Shown piece by piece: positions 55,285-64,000 of a stretch of 64,000 nt of DNA (its first letter is position 1; each line of letters starts with the position of its first letter). Origin of the DNA: Amborella trichopoda (taxonomy: Eukaryota; Streptophyta; Magnoliopsida; Amborellales; Amborellaceae); assembly GCF_000471905.2 (NCBI RefSeq), contig NW_006497522.1:30386-94385 (forward strand), in the 5' to 3' direction. The notes below the pieces were generated by a model. It worked only from the letters and a program-made list of their open reading frames with translations. It did no database searches and was not told the origin of the DNA. Position numbers and translations under genes: made by a program.

Positions 55285-55475
55285 GGCGACACCAGTGGTG
55301 TCACGCAAACAAACATGGTAAAAACTACACAAAAAGGAAAGAAAATGATGAACAAGAGAGATTTCTAATTTGGGCCTGAACAGAACTGAGTGACACCAGT
55401 GGTGTCGCCCTAGTCGGCTGGGCGGCACCACTCGTGTCACCCAATCTAGGCTGAGCGGCACGCTTAGCATCGCCC
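55285..55475. repeat. Palindromic GACACC/GGTGTC units in the Tat-V LTR
   Basis: Three irregular units. 'ggcgacaccagtggtgtcacg' lies near 55286. 'gtgacaccagtggtgtcgcc' lies near 55390, followed by 'ggcggcaccactcgtgtcac'. 'gcggcacgcttagcatcgcc' lies near 55453. They have dyad symmetry and GTGTCGCC/GGCGGCAC cores like the Tat-III arrays, but not the strict 23-bp period. Confidence 0.7.
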
Positions 55476-55774
55476 AAACCAAAGTTGGTCCAAAGCAAAA
55501 TTTTCCACTTCAAGTGTGTTTCTCAGCCTCTTGTGAAGCTCTCAAAGAAAAGTTGGGTAAAACATGAATTTATTTTTAATGATTTTTTTGGTAAAACAAG
55601 GCGTTTGTTGAACCCTAGGTGAAAATAGGGTATCTGCATGATTCTTGGTAGGTAAAATAGTTATGGGTCACAGGGTAGACTGTGTGGGCTATAGATTTGG
55701 ATTTACTAGGATAATGCAGTTCTAAGGGTTCAGGAAACAACAGAATTTGCCAGATTTAAATACGGGTGTCTATA

Positions 55775-55788
55775 GTTGCCCCTCTTTG
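55775..55788 (-). other. Polypurine tract of Tat-V
   Basis: On the minus strand CAAAGAGGGGCAAC, identical to the Tat-III tract. Confidence 0.8.
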
Positions 55789-56594
55789 GCACTCCCTGTC
55801 CTTTGATGGATAAGTGAGTAGCAAAGAAGTAGACACTTTGGCATTCCCTATCCTTCGAGGAGTAGGTGAACATCAAAGATAATGCAGGCATTTTAAATTT
55901 CTTCTTGACGTCATGTGGTCAGAGGGTGCACCAACTAATCCCTCCAAGTCATTGCGCTCACTGAGCTCACCCATCTAGGGCACTTTCCTCTTAGGGTTTT
56001 TGGTGTGCGATGTCGGTGAGTAACACAAGCTTGAAACTTGAGTTGAATTTTCTTTCCATGCCACTTAACTTAAGGAGTTTCATTGTTTGAAATGTTTTTA
56101 ACCCTGACATCTTCTTTGATTTCCTTAGAGTTTCTTAAGGCTTTCTATAAGAAGAGACTTGTCTGGTCGATTTTGAAGAGAGCAACGCGATAACACGGTA
56201 ATAATCATATACGGGTATCCAAGCTCCTTCATTTTTTAAAGTCTTTTTTAGAAATTTTGAAAATAAGGGGGAATTTTAAAATAGAAAAGCTTGGACATGT
56301 CACGATTTTAACAAAGAAATTAAAGTTTTTGAAAACACAAGACATATAGTGAAAACTTTTAAAAAAGAAAGATATTTCAAAAAACAAGGTTGGTTAGCAG
56401 TTTTAACTCCTGTAACCATAGAGCCCTCTAAGCAATTTAGCGTCATGCAGAGATGGACCATACACCCTACCCTTTTACATTATACGGGGCTAAACGGAAT
56501 ACACCCGACCCTTTTATATCATACGAGGCTAGACATAATACACCCTTTTACATCATACGCGGTTAGATGGCAGTTTAGGCTCGTGCCATCCTTT
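55789..56594 (-). other. Tat-V 3' untranslated part
   Basis: Aligns with Tat-III 36438-37200, then shows three short 'cctttta.at.atacg.ggctag' repeats (56465-56570) and one 'ggcagtttaggctcgtgcca' unit. The long repeat zones of Tat-III are absent. A plus-strand reading frame opens across it but begins to look like protein only from about 56600. Confidence 0.6.
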
Positions 56595-57139
56595 TCGGGT
56601 CGGGTACGTCGTCAGTTTGGCCATCCTCAGTCTTCCTTTGAGATTACTCTGCCCTGTACTCCAATTATGGTCAGCACTATTGATGAGGATGTCTATATGA
56701 GAGAGATGACTCCTTGGATAGAGCAGTGGAGGGATAGAATTTCTCATGTTATCGGTGAGGAGGAGGAGGAGAGCATCTCTTTGTCTTTATATGAGGAGAA
56801 ATACAAGGTCATTTTGAGGGATTTCGCCGCCCTGACTGATCATGGTGAGGGAATGATGCGACAACTGAGGACTACCTATCTTGGCGGGGATCAATTTTCA
56901 TGTGAGGAAGTCACTTCTCATCATGTTGAACATGACTCCGTGATAGAGGAGTGAGATTCAATTGTAAAGGATCTCAAGAGTCTTCTCTGCGACTTTGAGG
57001 GGACGAGAGAGGCGAGGGACATGGCAGAAGAGGAGCGTGATTCTATCAGGGATGAGCTGAAGAGAGTTCGGGCCGAGCTAGACAGAGTATAGTCAGTACC
57101 GTCTTCTTCTGTTGTTGTTCCCACCCTTCCTAGACCACC
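56595..57139 (+). pseudogene. Tat-V antisense gene, middle part (PMD end plus coiled coil)
   Basis: This is a plus-strand frame, open to 56954 and readable beyond in the same direction. VRRQFGHPQ resembles the V-x-R-Q-F-G ending of plant mobile domains. PWIEQWRDRISHVIGEEEEE and a Glu/Arg-rich stretch with heptad-like character follow (EERDSIRDELKRVRAELDRV, 57020-57090). The N-terminal part of the domain is missing: upstream sequence is family 3' untranslated DNA. A stop (56952-56954) and another near 57090 break it, and the solo LTR interrupts it at 57140. The strand and position match the antisense gene of Tat-IV. Confidence 0.5.
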
Positions 57140-59381
57140 TGGTTAGGTGCCTCCATCTCGCCGTTCGTACCTGGATGATCTGGCAGCACGCATCTTGGGT
57201 TTCGAGGGAACCCCGGACTTTTGAGATCGCTCTCTTGGGAACCTCGCTTAGAGCTAGGGCAGGTGTACCAACCAATGAGAGAGGAATTTAAGGTGGGTTC
57301 GAGACTTACTCAGGCTGGCTCGCATGGGCGTTCGCTTAGATCACGAAGAAAGCCCCCTTGTTCTACAACTGGTTCGAAATCGCCTCCCTTGGACTGTATT
57401 CTCCTACACATGGTTAATTTTACATGTCAAGTGAGCCGAAAGACCCCACTTTGTCTTTGGATGAATTTACACAAGGTGTGCACATTGAAATGAGAAAAGA
57501 GAAGAGATGATGAGAGGAGGGTTAGGTGAAGGAAGAAGAGAGAAGAAGAAGAAAAGAAAGAGACACTTGACCAAGTAACTAGCTTAGCACATCGGCTAGA
57601 TTGGATTGATGATTGACCTGAGTGATAGCAAGACGGGCACGGTAATGAGACCGACACGACGGCAGTACTACTCAATGACAGAACACCAACACCGATAAGC
57701 TTGGCACAACGGTTAATTTGATGTGGTGGTAAGACGGGCACAGTGACTCAAATAGGCATGACGACAGTATTACTCAACGACGAGACTACCGTGACAGTGC
57801 TAGACCTGTCCCTAGGTCAAATGAGAGAGGAAAAAGAAGAAGAAAGAGGGAGAGAACAGAAAAGAAAAGCAAAGAGAGAAAGAGAGAGAGAAGAGAGAAG
57901 GACAAGGGGAGAGAGAAGAAGAGAAAGAAAGAAGAGAGAGAAAGAAAGGCGAGAGAGAAGAGAGGGAAAGGAAAGAAAAAAGAGAAGGAAGAGAAAGAAA
58001 GAACATGGATGACAATGGACTTCTGCCATCCATGATAAAGGAAAGAGGAGAGAGAAAGAGCATGGACGGTGATGAGCTTCAACCGTCCATGATGGAGGAA
58101 AGAGGATTTTAGGAAAGAGGAAGAGGAAGAGGAAAGGAAAGTAGAGAGAGAAAAAAAGAAAGGAGAGATGGCAAAAGGAAGGTGAGGAGAGAAATTGGGA
58201 AAGAGTCAGAGGAGAAAGAAGGAAGGAGATAAAAAGAGATTAGGAAAGAGAGAAGGATAATAAGAAAAGAAGAGAGGAAAGAGATACACACGACGCTACC
58301 ATCGCCGTGGACGTTAGAGAGGGAAGAATAAGTAGAGAGTGATCTTTCGTGAATGATTTGGGCTGCTCTGGTTCTCATTTGATCGAAAGATTATTGTTTT
58401 CTTGTTGGGCTCGGCATGACAATCGATTTGATACCAACTTCGAGCCATGGATCGTGTTTTTAAGCCACGATCATGCGACTTGAAATTTGGATGTATCTTG
58501 AAAATTTTGGATCGATAGTGTGCTCGTTTCTTTCTTTTTTTTCTATTATTTCTTCACTGGATCACACTAAGCATGCCATTATGATTGAGTAGCAACGAAC
58601 GTAGCTCAATTTCTTGTCCAGACGAAGATTTTGCAACTTTGGATTTCTTGCCGGATTCTGGAATTCCAACGCCGGAATTTATAGTTACTTCGACGCCTTC
58701 GTGTGCTAAATCCGACTGTTCATCATGTACAAGGTTCGGACTAGAGATTTGGCTGCTCAAGCGAGAGGTGTCGCTACTGATTTTCCTTCAACTTTCTTCA
58801 CGGATCAGCAACTTCTATCTAGCTCCTGGCTCAAGTGTTGTCACGGGGCATGCCACATATCAAAACACTCATCTTGGTGAGATGAACATGCTCACAGAAT
58901 TTGTGCGCGATCCGACTCAGGAAGAATGAGATATGGACCTCGAAAGTTACTGCCTGAGGCTGCAAAAATAGTCACGGGAATAGTGTGCAGTCAACCCTTT
59001 TTTTATATTTTACCCATAACTTTGTCTTAGAGTACCTGATTAGGCCGAAACTTGACCCACAAGGGTTTTCAACCGCGATGGATCCAATGGCGGTAGTCCC
59101 ACAGTTTTTTGATTCACCAAAATAGAGCACTAGTTACAGGGTCCGTTTCAAGATGCAAGAGGCTGATTTTTCTGAAATTATTTCTTTGTTTGCACTGCCT
59201 TAGACATGTTTGATTGTGATGAAACTTGACAAGTGATCTTTTGAAGTGCTTAGGAAGACTTATACCCATTCTGGGGCAATTCAAAGACTGTCGAGAATTC
59301 CATTGTATGTCATGGCTTTATTTACTTGCTTCCTCTTTATTATGCATCAGGGACCAAGGTGATCAAAATTGTCTTCAAACA
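57140..59381 (-). repeat. Solo LTR of the Tat-IV family
   Basis: 2,242 bp. It is the reverse complement of a Tat-IV-type LTR: 57140-57400 matches the LTR end (compare 32660-32914) and 59170-59381 matches the LTR start (TGTTTGAA on the minus strand). It is flanked by CCACC (57135-57139) and CCATC (59382-59386), a 5-bp duplication with one change. No internal sequence or partner LTR is present, the product expected from LTR-LTR recombination. A GA-rich tract occupies 57495-58380, and two hairpin units lie inside it. Confidence 0.85.
57495..58380. repeat. GA-rich tract with two hairpin units
   Basis: Equivalent to the CT-rich and 52-bp repeat part of the Tat-IV LTR. Most of it is (GA)n-like. 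Hairpin one: CATGGATG (58004-58011) with CATCCATG (58027-58034). Hairpin two: CATGGACGGT (58061-58070) with ACCGTCCATG (58082-58091), a perfect 10-bp stem. The units are 57 bp apart. Long Lys/Arg/Glu frames here are low-complexity artefacts. Confidence 0.75.
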
Positions 59382-59386
59382 CCATC

Positions 59387-59804
59387 TCCCGTCCTCATTG
59401 AAGATTTAGAGAGACGTCTAGATCATTAATGATCAGAGAGGGCATGTTTTTCTTCTATATCATATTTCTTTTTTTTTCTTTATTTCAACTTCTCTCATGT
59501 CGTGTCTTTGGTTTAACAGAATTCATCCAGAGATCGATGCCATGAGCTTTTGGAGGATGTTAAAGGTCTTATAGACAAAAGTGGCAAACTGTTTATGCTT
59601 CTATTAGCCGGGGGTGGTAACCTTTCTTTAGCAGATGTGAATCCTTATGTGAGGGTACCGTTACCATCTTCCGCTCGAAGTCAGTCGCAATCTCAGGCGT
59701 CTACTAAGATGACAAGGGATCTGAGGTGGGTAAGACAGAGGTTGGAGGGAGAGGAAAGCGTTCGTACACCAGTGGTTGAGAAGGATTCAGGGTCCAGGAT
59801 GTGA
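59387..59804 (+). pseudogene. Tat-V antisense gene, 3' part with probable intron
   Basis: After the solo LTR the plus-strand frame resumes with PVLIEDLERRLDH (to about 59429). A pyrimidine-rich stretch then leads to TTTGGTTTAACAG at 59509-59521, a good splice acceptor. From 59522 an open frame reads NSSRDRCHELLEDVKGLIDK and ends at 59804 after VVEKDSGSRM. A GCATGT near 59443 could be a changed GTATGT donor, which would give an intron of about 80 bases. A coiled-coil C-terminus agrees with the Tat-IV antisense gene. Confidence 0.45.
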
Positions 59805-60350
59805 CCTTTCTTCTTTTTCTCTCTTCTTCCTCTTTCTTTTTTTTTTTTTTTTCTTGGAGATCAATATGGACCTTCAAGTACATATAAATATATGGATCTC
59901 TCCTTTCTTGTTTATCTTTCATGCTCTCATTCTTTCTTGCTTTTTTTTTTATTGCCCCAGTTTTGGGGTAGTTGTTTATCTTTACATGTGCAATTGATTC
60001 GTCGTAAAGTGGGACACTTTCTTTGCACACACTTTTCAAACTAAATTTTTACAAACTCAGTCCCCCTAGTTGTAGGGTTTTTGTCCAAAAATTATGGTTA
60101 TCGAACTGTCATACACACACATGGGGATGAGCTTCCCTCATTTTGCCTCAGGGGATCTATCTGAAAGAGAGAATGCTCCCAAACTAGCCAATGTCATTAT
60201 CGGTGAGGTTCACCCATCAATGATATGTGGTAGTTGACAATTATACTCATACAACCATGGAGTGCTTGGCTAGTTTCAAGCCTTCATAACAAGCATAAGA
60301 ACTAGGCTTCAACAACGAGACCAAATCGACGAACACTTTAGCCTCTTGTA
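59805..60350. other. Tat-V conserved 3' part without a gene
   Basis: A CT-rich and T-rich stretch, then sequence aligned with Tat-III 38741-39239. No protein motif is seen. Confidence 0.45.
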
Positions 60351-60599
60351 GTGATGGAGGAAGGCCTTTCTAAAAGGGTTTTGAAAATGGAAGGTTTTAA
60401 CAATCAAATTGAAAAAGAATTTTCCAAAGGGACGGGCCTTACAGTTTTGCCACTTGTGGCTCCTTTGGTGGTCATTTTCTTTATTATGTTTTACCTAAAG
60501 ATGATGAAAGGATTTCCTTGTGGGATCGTGAGAACTCAAGTGTCTCGAAGTTGTCCTTTCACCTTTGGAGCTTTCATCATGTGCTTCGCGAGTCCATGA
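60351..60599 (+). pseudogene. Tat-V copy of the small shared antisense frame (frameshifted)
   Basis: Begins like the Tat-III frame at 39240-39491 (MMEEG, LKMEGFNNQIE, FSKGTGLTV). It then shifts frame so that the CTCGPFGGDFLYY part of Tat-III lies in another frame. It is unrecognised. Conservation between two diverged copies is the only reason to list it. Confidence 0.25.
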
Positions 60600-61129
60600 A
60601 GAGTTCTTTGGATTATTGTCGAGCTTCCATCTCGGAGAAGTCTCGACGTTCTTCTAGGGTTCGTCGAAGTCACTTCAGTTTTCTATTCATGTCACCCTCC
60701 CACATCTTTCTGAGTTGGTTCTGTTGGGAACCTGCAGGGTTTAGGAGGAGTCTTCGTCCACAGGGTTTGCTCGTGCAGTATTGTTGGAACTTGCAAGTGC
60801 TTGTTTGTACTTGAGTGTTTTGCTTGTGCAATACTGTTGTAACTCACAGGTACTTGTTTCTACTTGAGGTTTTGAGTCGGAGATTTTTTATTCTTTTTTT
60901 CTTTACCCGTGATGCCCTATCAGGTTTTCAACACATCCTTTTTTTTTCTTTTTTTTTTTCTCTTTTTCTTTTTCTTTGTGATGCCTTTTCAGGTTTTCAC
61001 CATGCTTTTGAGCTCGTTACGGGTAGTATTTTCTGAGATACATCGTATTAATGGAGTCATTGAGTTCGTACCCCTCTTGATTTTTGATCTTATAAGAATT
61101 GCCAAGGTGCACTCGGGTAACCACGAAGG
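60600..61129. other. Tat-V region between small frame and integrase
   Basis: No gene. 'gtactgtttgtacttgag.gtttt' type phrases and 'gatgcc.t.tcaggttttca.cac' are duplicated (about 60795-60865 and 60910-61005), with a T-rich run at 60938-60980. Confidence 0.4.
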
Positions 61130-62312
61130 ACCCCTCCTAATTAGGTTTGAACTTGCCTAAAGGGTGTGGATTTGCAGGAGTGTGAAAGATTTTCTTGAGT
61201 ACCATGTCCCCTTCTGTGAATTGTCGAGGAACAAGGTTTCTTTGGTATGCCCTCTCCATTCTACCCCGGTAAGCAACGATATTTTGTATTGCTTGTAGTC
61301 GTCTTTCATCCAAAGTAATGAGGGCAGCGATTTGTGCTTCGATCTTTTGTTCCTCATCTGAATTTTTTTGAATAAGGTCTCGAAGAGACGGTATCTCAAG
61401 TTCAATAGGTAGCACTTCTTCCATACCATACACCAATGAGTATGTGGTCATGTCAGTAGGAGTCTTCTCAGTTGTCCTGTAGGCCCATAGCGCATCATTT
61501 AGCATTTCGTGCCAATCTCTGCCACCTTCTATTATTCTATCTATAACCTTGATAAGTCCTTTGTTCGTGGCATCTGCTTATCAATTTCCTTGAGGGTAGT
61601 ATGGTATGGAGAATTTTTGCATTATCTCCAACTTTTTGAATACCTTAGTGACCTTTTCATTTTGAAGTTGGATCCATTATCAGTAATGATTTACTCAAGA
61701 ACACTAAATCTAAATACAATGTTGTTATTTATGAAATGGGCAACATGTTGTCCCTCAATTTTGACAAATGATGTGGCTTCTACCCATTTTGTGAAGTACT
61801 ATGTAGCTGTTAATATAAAATGGTGGTCATTTGAGGCTTTTGGTGAGATCAATCCGATGATATCAAGACCCCACATGGCAAAGGGCCATACAGGCGGTGT
61901 TGAGTAGAGTGGTACAGACGGTGCATGGATGAGGTCTCCATAAAGTTGACTTTTGTGACACCTCTTAACGAACTTCCAACAATCTTATGCCATGGTAGTC
62001 CAGTAATAGCCTTGGAGCCTGATTTTCTGAGTTAAGGCGGCTGCCCCAGAATGACCTCCTTCATTGTGTAACTTGGCCTATTTCTGACTGATCGAGACAC
62101 CGAAGAATGATGCCATCGAAGGACTTCTTGAACTTGAGATCACCATAATCCCATAGAAAACCTTCGAAGGGCTTCTTTGTCCTTTTTGGTGGCTCCTTCG
62201 GGGTATAAACCATCTTTCAACAGGGACAAAACATCGTGGAACTATGGTTTTGCCTTAATTAGCGCATCTGAAGCCACCAGAGACATTTCCCCATCGTTCT
62301 CATTTTCTTGCT
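61130..62312 (-). pseudogene. pol: Tat-V integrase (broken)
   Basis: The C-terminal part (61137-61505) is best preserved: ALWAYRTTEKTPTDMTTYSLVYGMEEVLPIELEIPSLRDL, then a chromatin-side domain with YQRNLVPRQFTEGDMVLKKIF, a GD.VL..V-type ending that is more complete than in Tat-III. The catalytic core and zinc-binding part (about 61560-62110) align with Tat-III but carry many stops. The region from 62110 to 62312 links to the second RNase H. Confidence 0.8.
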
Positions 62313-62990
62313 CTATTGTTTTTTTATCCTTGGTGGAGAAGGGTCATGTTTATTCTTGATGCAGAATGACAACATGGTGATTTCTGAAGGAATATCAACC
62401 ATTGAAGCAAGGGTCACAAGGGTGTCGGCAAACCGATTATTTTCCCTAGTTACGTGCTGAAAGGTGATTTTCTTAAAATATGGGATCATCTTTTCCACCC
62501 TTTTTTGATAGGGTTTGAGCTTTTCTTCTTTCACCTTCCAAATCCCTTGAACATGGTTTTTGACGAGTAACGAGTCACCAATCACTCGTATTTGCTGGAT
62601 TTTCATTCTCATGGTGTTCACGAGTTCCGTTATCAAGCCTTCATATTCAACAATGTTATTGGTACATGGGAAATTCAATATGATGGTTGTTGGCATTAAA
62701 ATCTTCTCTAGTGATTATAGTATGACACCTACACCAAACCTGTATTCATTCCTTGCACCGTTGAAGTATAGCTTCCAAATTGAGTCGTCAATTGTGAAGA
62801 GGTTCTCATCAGGGAGATCCATGTTAATGGGAGTGTTATCTGGCAGTGCATGTTCAGCTAAGTGGTCAGCAATGGCTTGTCCTTTGACCTATTTTTGAGT
62901 AACATATTTGATCTTGAACTTGCTCAATAGCATTCTATATTTTGCCAAACGTCCGTTAAGGACTGGTATCACCAATAGATACTCGAGTGA
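62313..62990 (-). pseudogene. pol: Tat-V archaeal-type RNase H
   Basis: LYFNGARNEY (Asp changed to Asn) lies near 62740-62770. From 62696 the frame reads NFPCTNNIVEYEGLITELV, VIGDSLLVKNHVQGIW and FQHVTRENNRFADTLVTLAS. The Glu of EYE and the Asp of GDS are kept, unlike in Tat-III (GSS). Comparing the two copies shows that the ancestral enzyme had the normal residues. Confidence 0.85.
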
Positions 62991-63340
62991 GTTTATACTT
63001 TGAGATGAGCTTGACTGTATGAGATAAGATATAGTTTCTTAATTTCAACATAGATCACACAAGTGTTAAGCAATGCTTTTCCACATCTATGTATCTTGTC
63101 TCATAGTCGACCATGGTTTTGCTGATGTAGTATACAGTTCGTTCATTTCTATGGTCATCGTATTGTCTTAACATTGCTCCCATGGTCTTGTTTTTCATAT
63201 ATATGTATAGGAATAGGGGTTTGTCTGGGTTAGGAGGACTAAGGACAGGACGTTTGGTAAGGTATTTCTTAATTTGTTCGAACGCCTCTTGGCATTCATT
63301 ATCCCATATGAATGGGGTATCTTTCTTAAGGAGCTTATTG
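62991..63340 (-). pseudogene. pol: Tat-V RNase H
   Basis: Aligns with Tat-III 41753-42217: sequence for KCAPFNKLLKKDTPFIW-, PL-FLY- and YETR-type blocks is present on the minus strand, in broken frames. It adjoins the reverse transcriptase. Confidence 0.7.
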
Positions 63341-64000
63341 AAGGGTGCACACTTGTTTGCCAGTTGTGAGATGAAATGCCTTGTGGCTTGTATGCGACCT
63401 TAATGCCCACAGATCAGATTTCTCTGATATTCCAAGGGGGGGGGGGTGGGGCATTTCAGTGATGGCTCGTATTTTGGACAGGTCCACCTCAATGCCCCTT
63501 TGCCTTACTATAAAGCCTGGTAATTTGCAGGATTCAACTCCAACATCACATTTTTGTGGATTGAGTTTGAGTTGATGTTTCAGGAGACTTTCAAAAATAG
63601 TTCTCAGGTTGGTGAGGTTATTGGATCTGGCCTTTGATTTGATCAAGATGTCATCGACATAATCTTCCATGATGGTGTGCATTAAGTAGTGGAAGATGCT
63701 GCTCATTGCCCTTTGATAAGTTGCCCCTGTATTTTTCTGCCAAAGGCCATGACACTATGGCAGTAGGTTCCCCATTGCACTATGAATGATGTCTTGGTCT
63801 GGTCTTCTTCTGTCATGAGGATCTGGTTGTACCCCGAATATGCATCTATGAATGACAATATCTCGTGCCCCATATCGTTGTTGACCAAGGCATCTATATT
63901 TGGTAATGGGAAATTGCCTTTGGGACATGCCTTGTTGAGGTCTTTGTAGTCGACACACATTCGAATCTTCCCGTCTTTCTTGGGTACGACCACTACGTTG
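63341..64000 (-). pseudogene. pol: Tat-V reverse transcriptase (partial at window end)
   Basis: From the window end downward: VVPKKDGKIRMCVDYKDLNKACPKGNFPLPN, then SFIDAYSGYNQILMTEEDQTKTSF with the first catalytic Asp (63703-63993). The catalytic YVDD is at 63650-63661, followed by LKLNPQKCDVGVESCKLPGFIV. A frame change separates the two parts near 63706-63760. The N-terminus lies outside the window. Confidence 0.88.

Larger units (their letters stand above)
54620..55774 (-). repeat. Tat-V 3' LTR
   Basis: 1,155 bp, TGTTTACGATG to GGTGTCTATA on the plus strand. It aligns with the Tat-III LTR ('actgatc', 'gaagatc.ctcg', 'aactgataaaa') but is clearly diverged. It contains a TATA box and palindromic GTGTCGCC-type units. 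Confidence 0.85.
54620..64000 (-). mobile_element. Tat-V: second Tat element of the Tat-III family (partial)
   Basis: This is a minus-strand element whose 3' LTR is 54620-55774. The rest runs past the end of the window, so gag, protease and the 5' LTR are not seen. Polypurine tract, 3' untranslated part, integrase, both RNases H and reverse transcriptase align with Tat-III. Differences are plus-strand (antisense) coding remnants at 56595-57139 and 59387-59804, and a solo LTR inserted between them. The left target site is ACAAT (54615-54619); its partner is outside the window. Confidence 0.88.

Noticed and set aside
57743..58378. Long Lys/Arg/Glu-rich or Ser/Phe/Leu-rich open frames
   Set aside because: They translate a GA/CT microsatellite in all frames of a solo LTR and have no independent coding signal.

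Overview
This window is plant nuclear DNA made almost entirely of nested LTR retrotransposons. I see no intact host gene, no tRNA, no rRNA and no CRISPR array. The plant assignment rests on Ty1-copia elements with an initiator-Met tRNA primer site (TGGTATCAGAGC), Ty3-gypsy elements of the Tat/Ogre type (a second RNase H between RNase H and integrase, an Arg-tRNA-like primer site), and antisense genes resembling the plant mobile domain (PMD). The species cannot be named from this window. All coding parts are broken by stops and frameshifts.

The insertions can be ordered. The oldest layer is a relic LTR, split into 1-611 and 52037-52943. Inside it lies copia-I (minus strand, 612-52036, LTRs about 2.1 kb, nearly all of pol lost). 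Its 5' LTR was split by copia-II (plus strand, 7574-51165, LTRs about 2.7 kb, target duplication CAATG). Copia-II was in turn split twice: Tat-IV (plus, 14007-32914, duplication TATAG) landed in its RNase H, and Tat-III (minus, 35257-50370, duplication AGTCC/GGTCC) landed in its 3' LTR. To the right, 52944-54387 is unassigned. It is followed by another copia-I-type LTR fragment, cut at 54619/54620 by Tat-V (minus), which runs off the window. Tat-V carries a solo LTR of the Tat-IV family (57140-59381).

Tat-III and Tat-V are one family. Read from high to low coordinates they have (gag and protease for Tat-III only) reverse transcriptase, RNase H, archaeal-type RNase H and integrase, then a long untranslated 3' part. 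Tat-IV has gag and protease but no recognisable polymerase or integrase. Instead it carries a long gene on the opposite strand with PMD and coiled-coil character. Tat-V keeps the 3' part of a similar antisense gene, apparently with an intron.

The most unusual signals are non-coding. Tat-IV LTRs hold 7-8 tandem 52-bp units, many able to form a hairpin just downstream of the TATA box. Arm changes are compensated in several units, and a related solo LTR keeps the hairpins with different stem sequences. Tat-III carries 23-bp arrays of near-palindromes in both LTRs and again next to its primer site, with related dyads in its 3' part and in the Tat-V LTR. Both Tat families also carry internal tandem repeats of about 160 bp, and copia-I has a diverged repeat of about 190 bp in its leader.
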